A DNA stretch of 64,000 nucleotides from Pomacea canaliculata (taxonomy: Eukaryota; Mollusca; Gastropoda; Architaenioglossa; Ampullariidae). A program made the position numbers and the translations under genes. Under the pieces are notes generated by a model that saw nothing but the letters and a program-made list of their open reading frames with translations, was not told the origin of the DNA and searched no databases. The DNA lies in contig NC_037598.1 of NCBI RefSeq assembly GCF_003073045.1, positions 10,950,486 through 11,014,485 of the forward strand. The letters run 5' to 3'. Numbering within the stretch: position 1 is the first letter of the stretch; the number at the start of each line of letters is the position of its first letter. Positions 51,401 through 61,960 of the stretch are shown piece after piece.

Positions 51401-54400
51401 ACAACAACGTGGTGGTGTTCGGACTCAGCAGCACCCACTTCCAGGTGAACCCCAATACAGGGGACATCACCACGGTGGCTGCTCTCGACAGGGAGACTAC
51501 TCCAAGGTTAACCAGTGTTTAGTTTTCGAAGAGATATTAAACATTTCTTTGTATAAATATTAAGGTTGGTTCTAGTACTTATATTTTTTAAGATAAAAGT
51601 AGCTGCTCCTGCCCCCAACCCCCCCCCCCCCACACACACACACAAAAGTAAATTTCTAGAGCATAAGAAAATTTAGCAAAGTAGTGGAATCGAAAATGTT
51701 CTTATTTATCCTTCTTCCATTCTGTCAGCTTCATTCTGCTGGTGACTGCCACAGACCAGGGCACCGACCCGCACCAAAACACCGTTACATCGACAGTTAC
51801 AGTTTCGCTGGTTGACGTCAACGACAACACCCCTGTCATCAGCGGCACCTACGACCGGACAGTGTCCGAGGACACAGCTGTCAACACCATCGTCGTCACG
51901 GTCCTCGCCACTGACGCCGATGCGGGAGATAACGCCAGGTAAGTGGCTGGTATCAGGCTGTGAGATGTGGTGACCGGAACCACTTGCACAGATAATGTTA
52001 CAGCCCTAGTTCCATTTTGAAAGAGGATATGTTTTTATCTTTAGTAACATTTTGTGTTTTCTGTGCCACAAGGTTGACCTACACTATCACCAGCGGCAAC
52101 ACCAACAGCGACTTCAAGATGATTTCTTCCACGGGTATGCTACAGATAGCGAAACCGCTCGATCGTGAAACCACATCTCTGTATCACCTGAAAATCACGG
52201 TTAGCGACAACTCACCAACCGCTGCACGATCGTCGTCCACGACGGTCACCCTTACCATCAGCGACGTCAACGACAACGACCCGATCTTCTCTGGGCTGCC
52301 GTATTCTTTCTCCGTGGCCGAGAACTCGAACACCGGCGTGACCATCGGGCGCCTGACAGCCACCGACGCAGACGAGGGCCAGAACGCCAACCTCCTCTTC
52401 TCCTTCGTTACTTTCTGGACAGGAGGCAGCTCCTACTTCTCGCTGAACGCAGCCTACGGGAGGATCACGACCGCAGTCAGCACACTGGACCGCGAGACGC
52501 AGGCCAGCTACCTCGTCCGGTGCCGGGTCTATGACCAGGGTAGTCCCCAACGTTTCGCCGACGTCAACGTCAGCATTACCATCACGGACGTCAACGACAA
52601 CCCGCCGGTCATCGCTGCAGGCAGTTACAACGTTTCCGTGGCGGAGAACTCGGCTGTGATGACTTCTGTCCTTACCATCTCGGCCACTGATGCTGACATC
52701 GGTGTAAATGCTGACATCACCTACTCCATCGACACCAGCACAACGAGGGACTTCAGGGCGAGTAAATACCTTCAGGTAGGTTTCAGCAAATGATGTGGTT
52801 AAGATAAACTACCAGAGTGAATGTAAGTGGTCCATCGTGCAGGCAGCTGAAACCTTCTTCGCTTTTATCTCCTTTGATAAATCAGTTTCCCTTCTGGAAA
52901 GCTGCTACGTGGATTTTACCAACAACAAAAAAATGGGCGAAGAAGAGGTAAACATTCTTGTGCAGAATTGAACCACTTAAATTAGAACTCGGTGATATTT
53001 TGTTTATGTATTTTCTGCCCTTAGATCAACGGTACCAGTGGAGAAATATCAGTCAAGAGTAACATCGACTACGAGACCGACCACAGCTTTGTTTTTGTTG
53101 TCGTGGCTGCTGACGGTGGTTCCCCGACTTTTTCCGACACCACCACAGTCACCGTTAACGTGGTCGACAAAAACGACAACGCCCCGGTGTTTGCATCGAC
53201 TTTCATCAACACCGAGGTGGCCTACGCAGGTCAGTGCAGCAGCGCCATTGCCACCTTGACCTGCACCGATGCCGACTCCGGGGTCAACGCGCAGACTCTC
53301 TGCTACTTCTCCTCCAACGGCTACGGCTCGCTGTTCTCTATCGACGGTACTGCGTGTAAGTTATCAGAGACGAAAGGAAAGGAAACAGCATTCATGATAA
53401 GGGTTCAGTTGCTGCTTTCTTTCATTCTTTCCTTCTTTCTCTTCTTTTTTTTTTTTATTTGCCTCTTCTTCTGTTTCTTCTTCTCTTCGTCTTCCAATCA
53501 GAGAAAGATCGAGGTACGTTGTTCGGAAGATCTGTTGCAAGATACTTACCTACTCAATCAAACCAAATCATTTCTCGTGATTAAAGAAGAAAAAAACTTT
53601 TATAAAACAGATTCGCAGACATGATTACACTGAGGAATACTGCAAAGGAAAATTAATTACTGGAAAATTTCACAAAATTTACTGAAGCTTTAAGGCATGT
53701 CAGTAGTATATATACAAGAATGGTGATACATAATACTGACATACATATTCACAGCCTTTCAAACAGAATAAAAGCTAATTTATATGATTTTGAAAATAAT
53801 AAATATACATAACCCAGATGTGAAATAATGTCAGGAGCTTAGTTTTACTTAGTCACTAGAAAACATTTTTGTACACTACTATGTCTTTAAGGTCAATTAC
53901 TTTTGCAAATGACAAAAACAATATGGCTTTTTTTTATTATTTATATATATATACCAGATCCGACAGTTGTGAAAACTCTCAGCAATCGCTTTTGTTTTCT
54001 TTATCTCCATATTTCTGCTGGTCACGTGGTATGGGTTGGGGACTGCACCTTACTGTCATGTCTCATCCAATTACGCCTAAGAGCCTCTGGAAGTTTATCT
54101 AGAATACTCTCTAGAAAAAATGTGTTTCATTAGGTTCTGTGGAGCTAAGCTCCATCGCCACCTCCAACACCCGCTATCTGCTGGAGGTACAGTGTCGAGA
54201 CTCAGGATCCCCCCTACAGATCGCGGCGACGCATGCCACCGTGAGAGTCGACACCTTCATTCCAGATAATGTTGCCATCAGGTTGGAATCAACCCTATCT
54301 TTCTTTTTTCTTTCTTATTATTTATTTTTTCATATTTCTTTTGTTTGACCCAAACTTTTTTTTTACCTTTTTTTCTAGTTTTTTTTTTCTTTCCCCCTGT

Positions 54401-57399
54401 TCTACCTATTTCTCTGTGTGTATGCGCCTGCATGTGAGTCTTGGTGCATGGTTGTTTGTAAGAGTGGATGTGATTCGTTGATCTGTTTCTTTTTGTGCAG
54501 GTTCAGCTTGTCCATCAGTCGCAGCAGCTTCTTGGCTCAACAGTCCACCTTCTTGTCCAACGTGCAGACGCTGGTCCGAGACCAGTTCCCCAACGCCATG
54601 GTCCGCCTGTGGTGCATCGAGGAGCGCGAGGGCACAGCCTCCTCCCCATCATCCACAGGGCGACGGCGCCTGTTGGCTGATCAGTGAGCTGCCTCTACTA
54701 TTCCCTCAACTGTCCTCAAATAGCATCTTGCTTTGAGTTTATGTAGTCATTATGAAAAAAAAAATTCACCCTACCAGACATTTAAGGTGTTGACCAGACT
54801 TTAAAATAATCGCCTTCCAGTAGACCAGCCATTAAGTAGATGAATTTATTGGCACATTCGTGGTTCAGGGCCTTGTCCCTTCAGATCAGGATGAAAGGTG
54901 AACAGTAAGAGCATGCGCAGTAAAGGTATTTTCTGTGATCTCACAGGCCTGTGGACGTGCTGGTATATGCTACGAAGGACAACACCACGAACTCGAATGC
55001 CAACACTGGTCAGACTAAAGCCTTTGTGAGCAGCGCTCAGCTTGTGTCCATCTTTGCCTCCGACTCCACGGGAACCCCCTCCTCAGCCGTTTCTGGTGAG
55101 GTCTGAATGTTGTAGACCTCAGGCTTCGGTCTTAAAAGACAGTAAAGTTTAGTATCATAGGTTTCATATTTACTTTAGATACAGCATAGATTTTTCAGTA
55201 ACTAGAGAGACACTGAAAAAGTGGATAAACTAAGACCGTTGGTGCTGAAGTTCCACACATAACAGGGGCTCGTTGTTAATATGGATGTACGTGTCTATGT
55301 AACACAGGCTCAGGTTGGGACTACTTTGGTGTTGAGGCGGTGGTGGAGTACGCAGAGACGAGTACACCGTGGATCAAGACGACGGAGGGAATCGTTGTGG
55401 TCACAGTCTGCTGCGTCCTCGCGCTGGCTTTGCTCGTCCTGCTCATCGTCCTGTGCCTGCGCTGCTGCAACAGGAGAAGGAGGTTGTGTGTGTGCGTGTG
55501 CGTGACTGCACTAGTCACTGTGTGTGGGCGTGCGTTTGTCTGTGTGTGCATGCCTGTGTGATGTTTGCTTGTATGGGTGAGTGTGCGTGTGTAATGTGCA
55601 TGCATGCGTGCGTATGTGTGATTTTCCTTGTCTACCAAGCATGGGCTCACGTTTCATTAGAGAAGATAAAGGTTATGGAGGAGCCACGCCTTTAATCTGC
55701 TTTACCCTAGACACAGTGAACCACTTATAGGTTATGGGGCATTGAAGTCACTCCTCTCTTTCCCCTTCTTTCTACCAACAACTCTACGTTGAGCGATCTT
55801 CCGAGCTTTTCGTTCTTTTTTTTTTTCACTCACCCATGTGTCAATAAGTTGGCTCCTCATGTGTCAGGTTGTCTCCCTTTCCGTCGAAACCAATGAGCGG
55901 AGTTCAGCATTCCTCGCATGTTTTCATTACTTAAAAAATTATCTCCCCTTCTCACCATCAGACAGTCTAGTTACTTACAATTTTCATGAAAGACATCTTG
56001 TTTGTGTTTGTTTAAGGCCTGTAACTCCAGTCCGCGCCCTGATCGCGGAAGCTAAGTCGCAGCCAGTACGAGAGAAGCCTGTAATCACCGGAAGTGAATA
56101 TGATTCAGGTATGTATGACTGACTGATCAACTGCCTGGCTGACTCAATGGCGTGCTCACTTGTAAAGCAAAATATACCCATCTTAATAGAAGCCATCAGA
56201 GTGTTGATTACAATGAAAAGCCTAGATTATATTATATCTTACCTACCCTCGATCGATTCTCCGATGCTGGTAGGACCTCGCTCTTCAGCTTTGTGCTTCT
56301 TGGGTAACGTTCGTACCACGTCTGCATTTCGTTGGTTCTGTAACATTTCCTTCAATACTTGTTGTTGAGTATGTAACTCTTGTAATACTCGTGACAGGGC
56401 TGACACAACCATACTTCAAGAAATCTGTAACTCACGCCGAGATGTCTGTGGATCCTGTGTTTGTGGTGAGTAACTCACTGCAGCCCATGTGTGTGTGTAT
56501 ATATACCTTTGCTAGAAGAGCATGCAAATGTATGTCCCATAAAGTTGCACAGATGGAAATAGAAACATTGAATGGCACTATTAGAAGCGGACAAGCACCC
56601 GTCTTACTACGGCGATATTTTTTATGCCCAACCTTTGTATCTTTGAGTTTTTCACAAACTGTCAACATCGCATTTTTTCGTTTTCTTGAATAGTCTTCGT
56701 GACTCAGGAACATGCTTCTTTGCACTCTCCTTTCTCTAGAAAGAAAAAAGAACACATTTATACTGATTGTTCCTGCAGGACACTGACCGCAGACCTGCCG
56801 GCAGACGACCAACACAGGACAATCTGACCCCACGCCCTGTCCCTTTCGCCAGTCCGCGGGGAGTCGTCCTGTTCTCCAAAAATCCGACTGATGTTTATCC
56901 CGTGGTCAACAGGGACTTCGATGGACGAGCTTTGGATCCTAGTAAGTACACATACCAATGTTTCGCTAGCTCACTCGTTTAGTACTGAGGGTCCAAAAAA
57001 TGTTAATTCACTAAATACATTATTCTGTCATGATATCTGGACAAAAGTGTACTTCAGAATGAGAAACATACAAAAGATTATAAAATATTTATTTGTCGTC
57101 GTTCCACACGTTAATAATGTAACAGAGAGGTTGTTTTTTTTTACCTATATAAAACAAAATCTGCCAGTAGAGGCTTATAATGCCACATATTTTTTTACTT
57201 GCACCTTTGATTAAAACAATCAGTACCTAGATGTCTACATAAGTTGCTGAATTTGTGTGTGTGTCTGGAAGTCAGGTGTAAATTGTGAAACATCATTCCA
57301 TTTCCGTTGTCAACAGAAACGGGGCGGATTTACGAATACAACACAAGAACCAACGAAAGACGGTGGCTGGAGCCTCCACCGCCCTACCAGCAGAACTGA
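33283..57399 (+). CDS. Giant transmembrane cadherin, 32 visible repeats, 43 exons (5' incomplete)
   Basis: About 11.1 kb of coding sequence (about 3,700 codons) in 43 phase-consistent exons: 32 extracellular cadherin (EC) repeats, a membrane-adjacent domain, one transmembrane helix and a roughly 125-aa cytoplasmic tail. Repeats show the family marks: xE before the first calcium site, TDAD/TDGD, LDYE/LDRE and DxNDNxP linkers. These bind calcium and mediate adhesion or mechanical links in the Fat, Dachsous and CDH23 families. No EGF or laminin-G domain is seen, unlike Fat, and the tail is unlike classical catenin-binding tails, so I assign no orthology. The first visible exon starts in phase 1 at TAPVF, a linker end, so a signal peptide and possibly more repeats are missing upstream. 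Exon lists are given in the block entries below. Confidence 0.9.
35353..38724 (+). CDS. Cadherin exons 5-11 (EC3 to EC7)
   Basis: Exons 35353-35597, 36046-36211, 36484-36752, 37176-37251, 37542-37786, 38113-38209, 38477-38724. Linkers in order: GVNEYAP, DVNDNDP, ATNDFDP, NANDNSP-VC. Introns alternate between phase 0 in the first half of a repeat or linker and phase 1 just after the TYSIT strand. Exon lengths 245, 269, 245 and 248 alternate with 166, 76 and 97, which shows the modular layout clearly. Confidence 0.86.
39442..40898 (+). CDS. Cadherin exons 12-16 (EC7 to EC9)
   Basis: Exons 39442-39562, 39917-40162, 40268-40413, 40553-40649, 40767-40898. Linkers PVNEATP and DVNDNAP-VC. Exon 13 uses the weak donor GTTGGT, but the phase-1 junction to exon 14 restores a normal repeat (AVTQSGSSLFSIDRSSG). 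EC7 and EC9 carry the cysteine pair (PSCSDAD and LGCSDTE as second cysteine). Confidence 0.84.
41168..41920 (+). CDS. Cadherin exon 17 (EC9 end, EC10, EC11, start of EC12)
   Basis: One 753-nt exon from AVDYESS to VFSQ, phase 1 at both ends, with linkers NVNEGPP, DVNDVTP-SC and PVNEFDP. It covers EC10 and EC11 without an intron, unlike the finely split exons before it. EC11 has the cysteine pair (PSC and TLTCTDGD). The donor is A|GTATGT. Confidence 0.9.
41950..42025 (+). mobile_element. tRNA-like SINE head inside a cadherin intron
   Basis: AGTGGTTAGAGCGCTGG (41963-41979, A-box-like) and GGTTCGAAACCC (42002-42013, B-box-like) are spaced as in a tRNA or tRNA-derived SINE. The 5' acceptor arm is not convincing and no target-site duplication was found, so a truncated SINE is more likely than a functional tRNA gene. 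Confidence 0.5.
42149..43359 (+). CDS. Cadherin exons 18-20 (EC12 to EC14)
   Basis: Exons 42149-42464, 42892-43004, 43097-43359. Linkers DVNDNPP and AVNQYDP. The exon 18/19 junction is phase 2 within the first strand of EC13, and the exon 19/20 junction is the recurrent phase-1 site after VYSIT. Exon 20 ends in the phase-0 donor CAG|GTGAGA. Confidence 0.86.
43618..45424 (+). CDS. Cadherin exon 21: 1.8-kb exon with EC15-EC18 complete
   Basis: A single 1807-nt exon starting VSATDADSGSGG in EC14, running through EC15, EC16, EC17, EC18 and most of EC19. Linkers: DVNDNTA-LC, DVNEFDP, DANDNDP, PRNEATP, DVNDVTP-AC. It is by far the largest exon. It ends at DIT with donor G|GTTAAT, which runs straight into an AAT microsatellite. 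GC content is clearly higher than in the flanking introns. Confidence 0.92.
45428..45463. repeat. AAT microsatellite abutting a splice donor
   Basis: About 12 AAT units beginning 3 nt after the exon 21 boundary, followed by CAACGACGACAACG and GATGAT units. Confidence 0.9.
45753..48694 (+). CDS. Cadherin exons 22-26 (EC19 to EC24)
   Basis: Exons 45753-45875, 46114-46424, 47022-47177, 47445-47657, 48133-48694. Linkers DVNDNRP, DVNDNGP-IC, DINEFDP, DVNDNDP-VC, PTNEFSP. EC19, EC21 and EC23 have the cysteine pair. Exon 24 has LDCE where LDYE or LDRE is usual, which adds a free cysteine in EC21. Exons 24 and 25 are phase 0 at both ends (156 and 213 nt). Confidence 0.87.
48930..51506 (+). CDS. Cadherin exons 27-32 (EC24 to EC28)
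   Basis: Exons 48930-49054, 49407-49596, 49898-50067, 50323-50592, 50714-50936, 51071-51506. Linkers DVNDNYP, PVNEQAP, DENDNTP, DLNDNSP. The NE-type linker at PVNEQAP is the last one; every later linker is DxNDN. Exon 31 ends at SITG with the donor G|GCAAGT, which I read as a GC-AG intron because it gives the phase-1 junction seen at this place in other repeats. Confidence 0.85.
51729..53355 (+). CDS. Cadherin exons 33-35 (EC28 to EC32)
   Basis: Exons 51729-51938, 52073-52775, 53025-53355. Linkers DVNDNTP, DVNDNDP, DVNDNPP, DKNDNAP: all canonical calcium linkers. EC32 is atypical, with GQCSSAIATLTCTDAD, LCYFSS and DGTAC, so it has four cysteines placed differently from the earlier pairs. For exon 35 I chose the consensus donor T|GTAAGT at 53356; an alternative GTACTG donor 9 nt earlier keeps the same phase. 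Confidence 0.84.
54134..55482 (+). CDS. Cadherin exons 36-39: last repeat, membrane-adjacent domain, transmembrane helix
   Basis: Exons 54134-54281, 54501-54683, 54947-55095, 55308-55482. After EC32 (VRVDTFIPDN) comes a non-cadherin module of about 120 aa: strand IRFSLSIS, helix LSNVQTLVRDQF, strand MVRLWCIEE, a basic loop TGRRRLLADQ, strand VDVLVYATK, then AFVSSAQLVSIFASD. That order fits a ferredoxin-like membrane-adjacent domain, as known in protocadherin-15 and related cadherins; the fold is inferred. The transmembrane helix is about 55385-55468 (IVVVTVCCVLALALLVLLIV and onwards), followed by RCCNRRRRP as stop-transfer. Confidence 0.85.
56017..57399 (+). CDS. Cadherin exons 40-43: cytoplasmic tail and stop
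   Basis: Exons 56017-56108, 56398-56465, 56779-56941, 57317-57399 (TGA at 57397). The tail is about 125 aa, basic near the membrane, and contains no recognisable beta-catenin or p120 site. Near the end, DPKTGRIYEYNTRTNERRW resembles the second half of a WW domain (compare GRxYYxNxxTxxTxW), and the last residues are EPPPPYQQN, which hold a PPxY motif (57373-57387). The PPxY class is a known ligand for WW domains such as those of NEDD4, YAP or Kibra-type proteins. Confidence 0.85.
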
Positions 57400-60083
57400 G
57401 ACATTTCTAACAGCTGTTCGCTAGTTTTTATTTGAAATATGCTCAGCATTTCCAAATCATTCCTTTAGTCAAATGGATCCGAAAAGCACACTCTTATTTG
57501 TATTTCACTTTTGTCCAAGTTATAAATAGAACGCACTCGTTATATATTTTTATATATGTTATAAATTTTACGGATAAATTTTAATTTTTTAACATGTGCC
57601 ATGTACAGATGATTCCGCCCGTGGAAAACTCTCCATTGTCCAACAGAAATGTTTACCTCATTAAGCGACCACATACGCTTTGTGTTCCTTCCGTCAGTAG
57701 GTTATGGAATTCTTTCTCTGTACTTTTTTTACTTGTCCAGAAATGTATGACCGGATTTTTCCCCCCTATACAATGTAATTTACATCACATTAGTCATCAA
57801 GTATCCCCGAATGAAATGTCTACATATGGCTTCATAAAGTCATTTAACCCTTACCCTCCTATGTCCTCAGCAATATATCAATGAATGTGTCAATGAAATG
57901 TGATTCTACATAGACAAGAGACACTTTAGTCCGCTAAAAAAATGTACATTCATCTTACTTTGAGATTATTTGCACCGTAGCAGTTTTTTTCCAAGATGCT
58001 TTATTTACATTTGTTAACAATTCGTCGTCTTTCCCGTTAAGAATTTGTTGATATTGTTCCATGATCTTAGTTAAGGTATAAAAGAGTATTCAATGATACT
58101 GTTGAATTGTATTTTCGTTAGTTGATGAACTCACAACATCCATGCTTGTCGATCAGAAGTCATTTAGTCTTAAAGAACTACCCGACTCGTCCGAGTTATA
58201 ACCATATCAACGAATAGATAATTTTGAAATTTTTACAAGATTTTTACACACTTTGATATTTTAAGTTACATGTATTAAAGAAAACCCCGAGATTATTTTA
58301 CCCTTTATAGTACATTTCAAGTAACAGTGTGTTTTTATTTATTTATATTTTTTAAACTTATTTCATTTTAGGTTTTTGGTCTTTTTTGAATTTTTTATTT
58401 ATCCGACATGTCGCATTCTATTTATACACTCGTTCAAATTCTTGACTCGGTGAGCATCACGTGACAAGCACGAGACGTGCGAACACGTGGAGAAAGCCTA
58501 TCTGGACACACTTTCACCCCCGTGTGTCTAAGGTGACCAGCACTCGGACAGTGTGACACCCATGGTTCTGTATGCCTGGTTATCATCCAAGGGAAGGAAC
58601 TATTGCATGGAAAGTCTGCACAGTTACAGTTCTTGAAATTTTTCCTCGCCTTTTTTTTTTTTTTTTTTTTTAAAAAAGGCAGAATTTCTTGTGGGCTTTT
58701 CTTAAAATGGTTTCGCCCGTGCGAGGGAAGGTAGGAGTACCCGGTGGTGTACCAGCGGTCAGTTTTCCCTAATTGCTACCCTGGCCCCGTATCAGGGTGG
58801 AGATGACAGGTGATAACCCGAGCAATAAAACGTCTTTCTCAGACGAGTACTTGGTGTTGGCACTTTTAAAAGCTGAAGTGAAAAGTTTTCTCTTGAACTT
58901 ACTGTCAGGGTTAGGACCGACAATTGAATGTATTCTCCATAAAAATAAAGAAAAAAATGAGGGAGAAAAAGATTAGCAGCGGAAATGATGCAAACACAAA
59001 GACAATTGAATTTTAAAACTTTATTGTTATTTCTTTCGTCTGTCTTTATCTCTGTAAATCTTTCTTTACTCATAAGGGATGATGATATTGAACATTTTTA
59101 GTTTATTCCCCTAGTGACTGACGGGAAAGTGGGTGAAAAATCGGTTACAAAATTCGAACTGAACTCCCAGACATAGCTAAACAATAATAATATAGAAAAG
59201 TGCGTAAAAAAGTCATTCCCACACAATGTTTTTTTTTTTTTTTCAAAATGGAAAAGCAGAAATTATATTTTCGGGAACGCTGTTGTGAAAATTCATTATA
59301 ATTTACTAACAACATATTGTATCGCTGGCCACAGCTATGATACTTTTGCTTGAAAAGTTTAAGTTGATTTACATTTACCGAGATGACTTCAAGTGTTCCT
59401 GCAGCTGCTCTGTGTTGTTGGACGAAAAAAAAAACAGGTTTCTTTAGTTTTATAGCAGACAAAAGTATTTAGAAACCCTCTTGCTTCTTCGTTGTATACA
59501 TTACTGGACAGCATTCATGAGCAGAATGGCATTCGTATATGACAAAGTACTGTGTAGGGGCAGTGAAGTCAGCTCCTTACACACGAATATCATTGTCTTC
59601 TCAATGATGAATCCTTTGGCAAGGTATGCAAGCTCAGTCCGTTACCAATTTTTCCAGGGCATTCAACAACGACACAATAGTTTCGGTATTTGCTCTGGGG
59701 GCTTTCAAGATTCGATATTTTCTGGGCCCTTTGTAGGTCATAAACCAACCAGCCTGGGTCTAGGCCAGAACAGGGCCGAAGCACGTAATAAAATATTTTA
59801 AAGAGGGGCAGGTGTTGCCCTGGGGCGATACCACACTGGGTTGGACAAAAGTGGGGAAGAATGTTTATCTCCCCAGGCATTGACTAAGCCTGGAAAGACT
59901 AAGCTTGCGTAAGGGGGCGTCATCCTCGCTTCAGGGGTACGTCGGAAGACGGGTATACTGAGCCCCGGAGAACAGCGTTTGTTTTTGTTACCCCCGAGTG
60001 GACACCAGTGCTAAATGAGGGAGCTGGACGGGTGTCGAGACAGTCGGAGGTTGATGTGAGACAGGGGGACGGTGCATGACCAA

Positions 60084-60440
60084 TGCTAAACCAACGATGG
60101 AATGAGTCTAAACCGTCAAGCAAAACAACCCATTTATTTTTTTAACCTTTATTTAAGCATTCTTATTATACATACATGTAACACATGCAAACATATAGAA
60201 TAACTCAAGATTGTATACATATACATAAACAGCATGATAAACTAATGCAAATAAGATTACGAAATAATTAAAGTAATCCATCTACAATAAGCAAAAGTTT
60301 AATGAAGTTGCTTTCTTTGTCACCCCCTCAGTTCTACCAATACTAAACAACTATTTCTTTACAAAACCTAATTTCCTCTAAACAGCTCTGCTTTTTTAAC
60401 ATATTCCATAACATAAATTTACAGAATTGTGCAGGCTTAT
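60084..60440. repeat. Direct repeat, left copy (split by about 225 bp)
   Basis: GCTAAACCAACGATGGAATG near 60086 and CCAATACTAAACAACTATTT near 60338 with CCTAATTTCCTCTAAACAG match consecutive parts of the right copy at 60626-60760. The two parts are contiguous on the right but separated by about 225 bp here. Confidence 0.6.
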
Positions 60441-60625
60441 TTAAAACTAAATACGGCACATTAATTAGAATGTCACAATTCAACACCTTTTAATTTCTTC
60501 CTGTGATCTATCAATGTCTTCTTGTCTTTGGCTACTAATAAATATTAAATAAATAAAAACTTTATTTTAATGCCTATCTGCCAGGTTTGGAGGATCAGAA
60601 GAGGAATGAAAAGAGTGTGATCTTA

Positions 60626-60760
60626 ATGCTAAACCAAAGATGGAATGAGGCGAAACCTACCAATACTAAACAACACAATTTCTTTCCATAACCTAATTTC
60701 CTCTAAATAGTTCTGCTTTTCTAACAGATTCCATAGCATACATTTACAGAATTGCACCTA
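60626..60760. repeat. Direct repeat, right copy (contiguous)
   Basis: GCTAAACCAAAGATGGAATG runs straight into ACCTACCAATACTAAACAAC, CCTAATTTCCTCTAAATAG and CATTTACAGAATTG. It is the counterpart of 60084-60440; the element type is unknown. Confidence 0.6.
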
Positions 60761-61960
60761 TATGGCCTCATAGACACTAACTCCGAAATATCAAACGTAT
60801 ATACATTAAAATACACTAGACTGGTATCTCATTCATCGCAGAAAAAAATATTTCCTACAAGGAATCAGAGCTAAATAACTCAGACTCACAGCTCGCCCAC
60901 TTCCTCTCAAACATAGAAATAGTCTTTCGACAAAGTTTTACAACCACAAAACAGTTTGGTTTCCCAAAGCTGAAATCCATCACAAATAATCAACGGCTTT
61001 ACAGCCTTAATACAAATATTGCAAAATTGTTTGATATTAATACCAATTGTCCAATTAAAGATCAGCCTATAATACAAGTTTTAACCCTTACTAAGCCAGT
61101 CTTCAACACTGAAGTAAAGTTAATGGAGAAGAGGGCCACCTGCCGGACCACTGGATGCGATTATTGTTGTACTCTTTGTTCTAGACAATACACTGACCAC
61201 TTCTTAACCTTCTCAAATCTTTGTTTTGATTTTCGTCATTATTTAATGACTTAGCCTTCACTACATTCTCAAGATTTTGCATGAACAACCTTCTTCTACA
61301 GACTTTCACTGCTTTTGTTTAAATGACTTTAAACGGGTTCTTCATGAAGGGGAATAACTAAAAGCGATTCAGTGCAATGACTTTCCCAGTCTTAAATCGT
61401 TCGGGAGCAAACATGCTTTAATCACTCATAGTATCACCGAGAAAGGACTTGCATCACACGGACATTTCAATCCTTTGTAGAAAAATTAAAATATAAGAAG
61501 AGGTGCAGATATGCGAAAAAATCCCTGAGAAAATCACATTAAGCAAGTTTTGTACACACAAAGACCCTATCGGGCTTACAATCCTGCAAGTGAAACAAGG
61601 TTAGGATGGAAAAAAAGTTATTTACAAATACTTATAAATACTGTTGACCAAATCGAAAACACATCGTTCCTTTCGCAAATATATACAAGGACAGACAGTC
61701 AGTTTGGAATCGTAAACAAAAAGATAATAATTCGTGGTAACCCTGATACTCTGACAACATCAACCCAATCACCATTGACAGATGTCGAGCACCAAGACAC
61801 CCAACTCGATTAAGATATTACCCGGAATGACTTCCCTGTTGCTGTCTCACGAACTAACCCTGTACCCAGAGATGGGAGATGAAACACAGGATGGAACGGA
61901 AGTGACCCTGCATACCATAAAAGTATGGCCGACACTGTGATTCTACCATCGCTGTTATCG

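Larger units (their letters stand above)
57400..61960. other. 3' flank of the cadherin and intergenic DNA up to the bZIP gene
   Basis: No coding exon was supported. The first part is the cadherin 3' UTR; candidate poly(A) signals are ATTAAA near 58274 and AATAAA at 58824-58829 and near 58944, none decisive. There is a T-run at about 58652-58672. A pair of divergent direct repeats lies at 60084-60440 and 60626-60760. Open frames in this region have no domain. Confidence 0.5.

Noticed and set aside
58680..58850. GC-richer stretch with CCCGGTGGTGTACCAGCGG as a possible SINE
   Set aside because: No clear A-box and B-box pair, no target-site duplication and no second copy in the window.
60780..61240. 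Possible retroelement coding remnant beside the direct repeats
   Set aside because: No reverse-transcriptase, integrase or endonuclease motif could be recognised in any frame.
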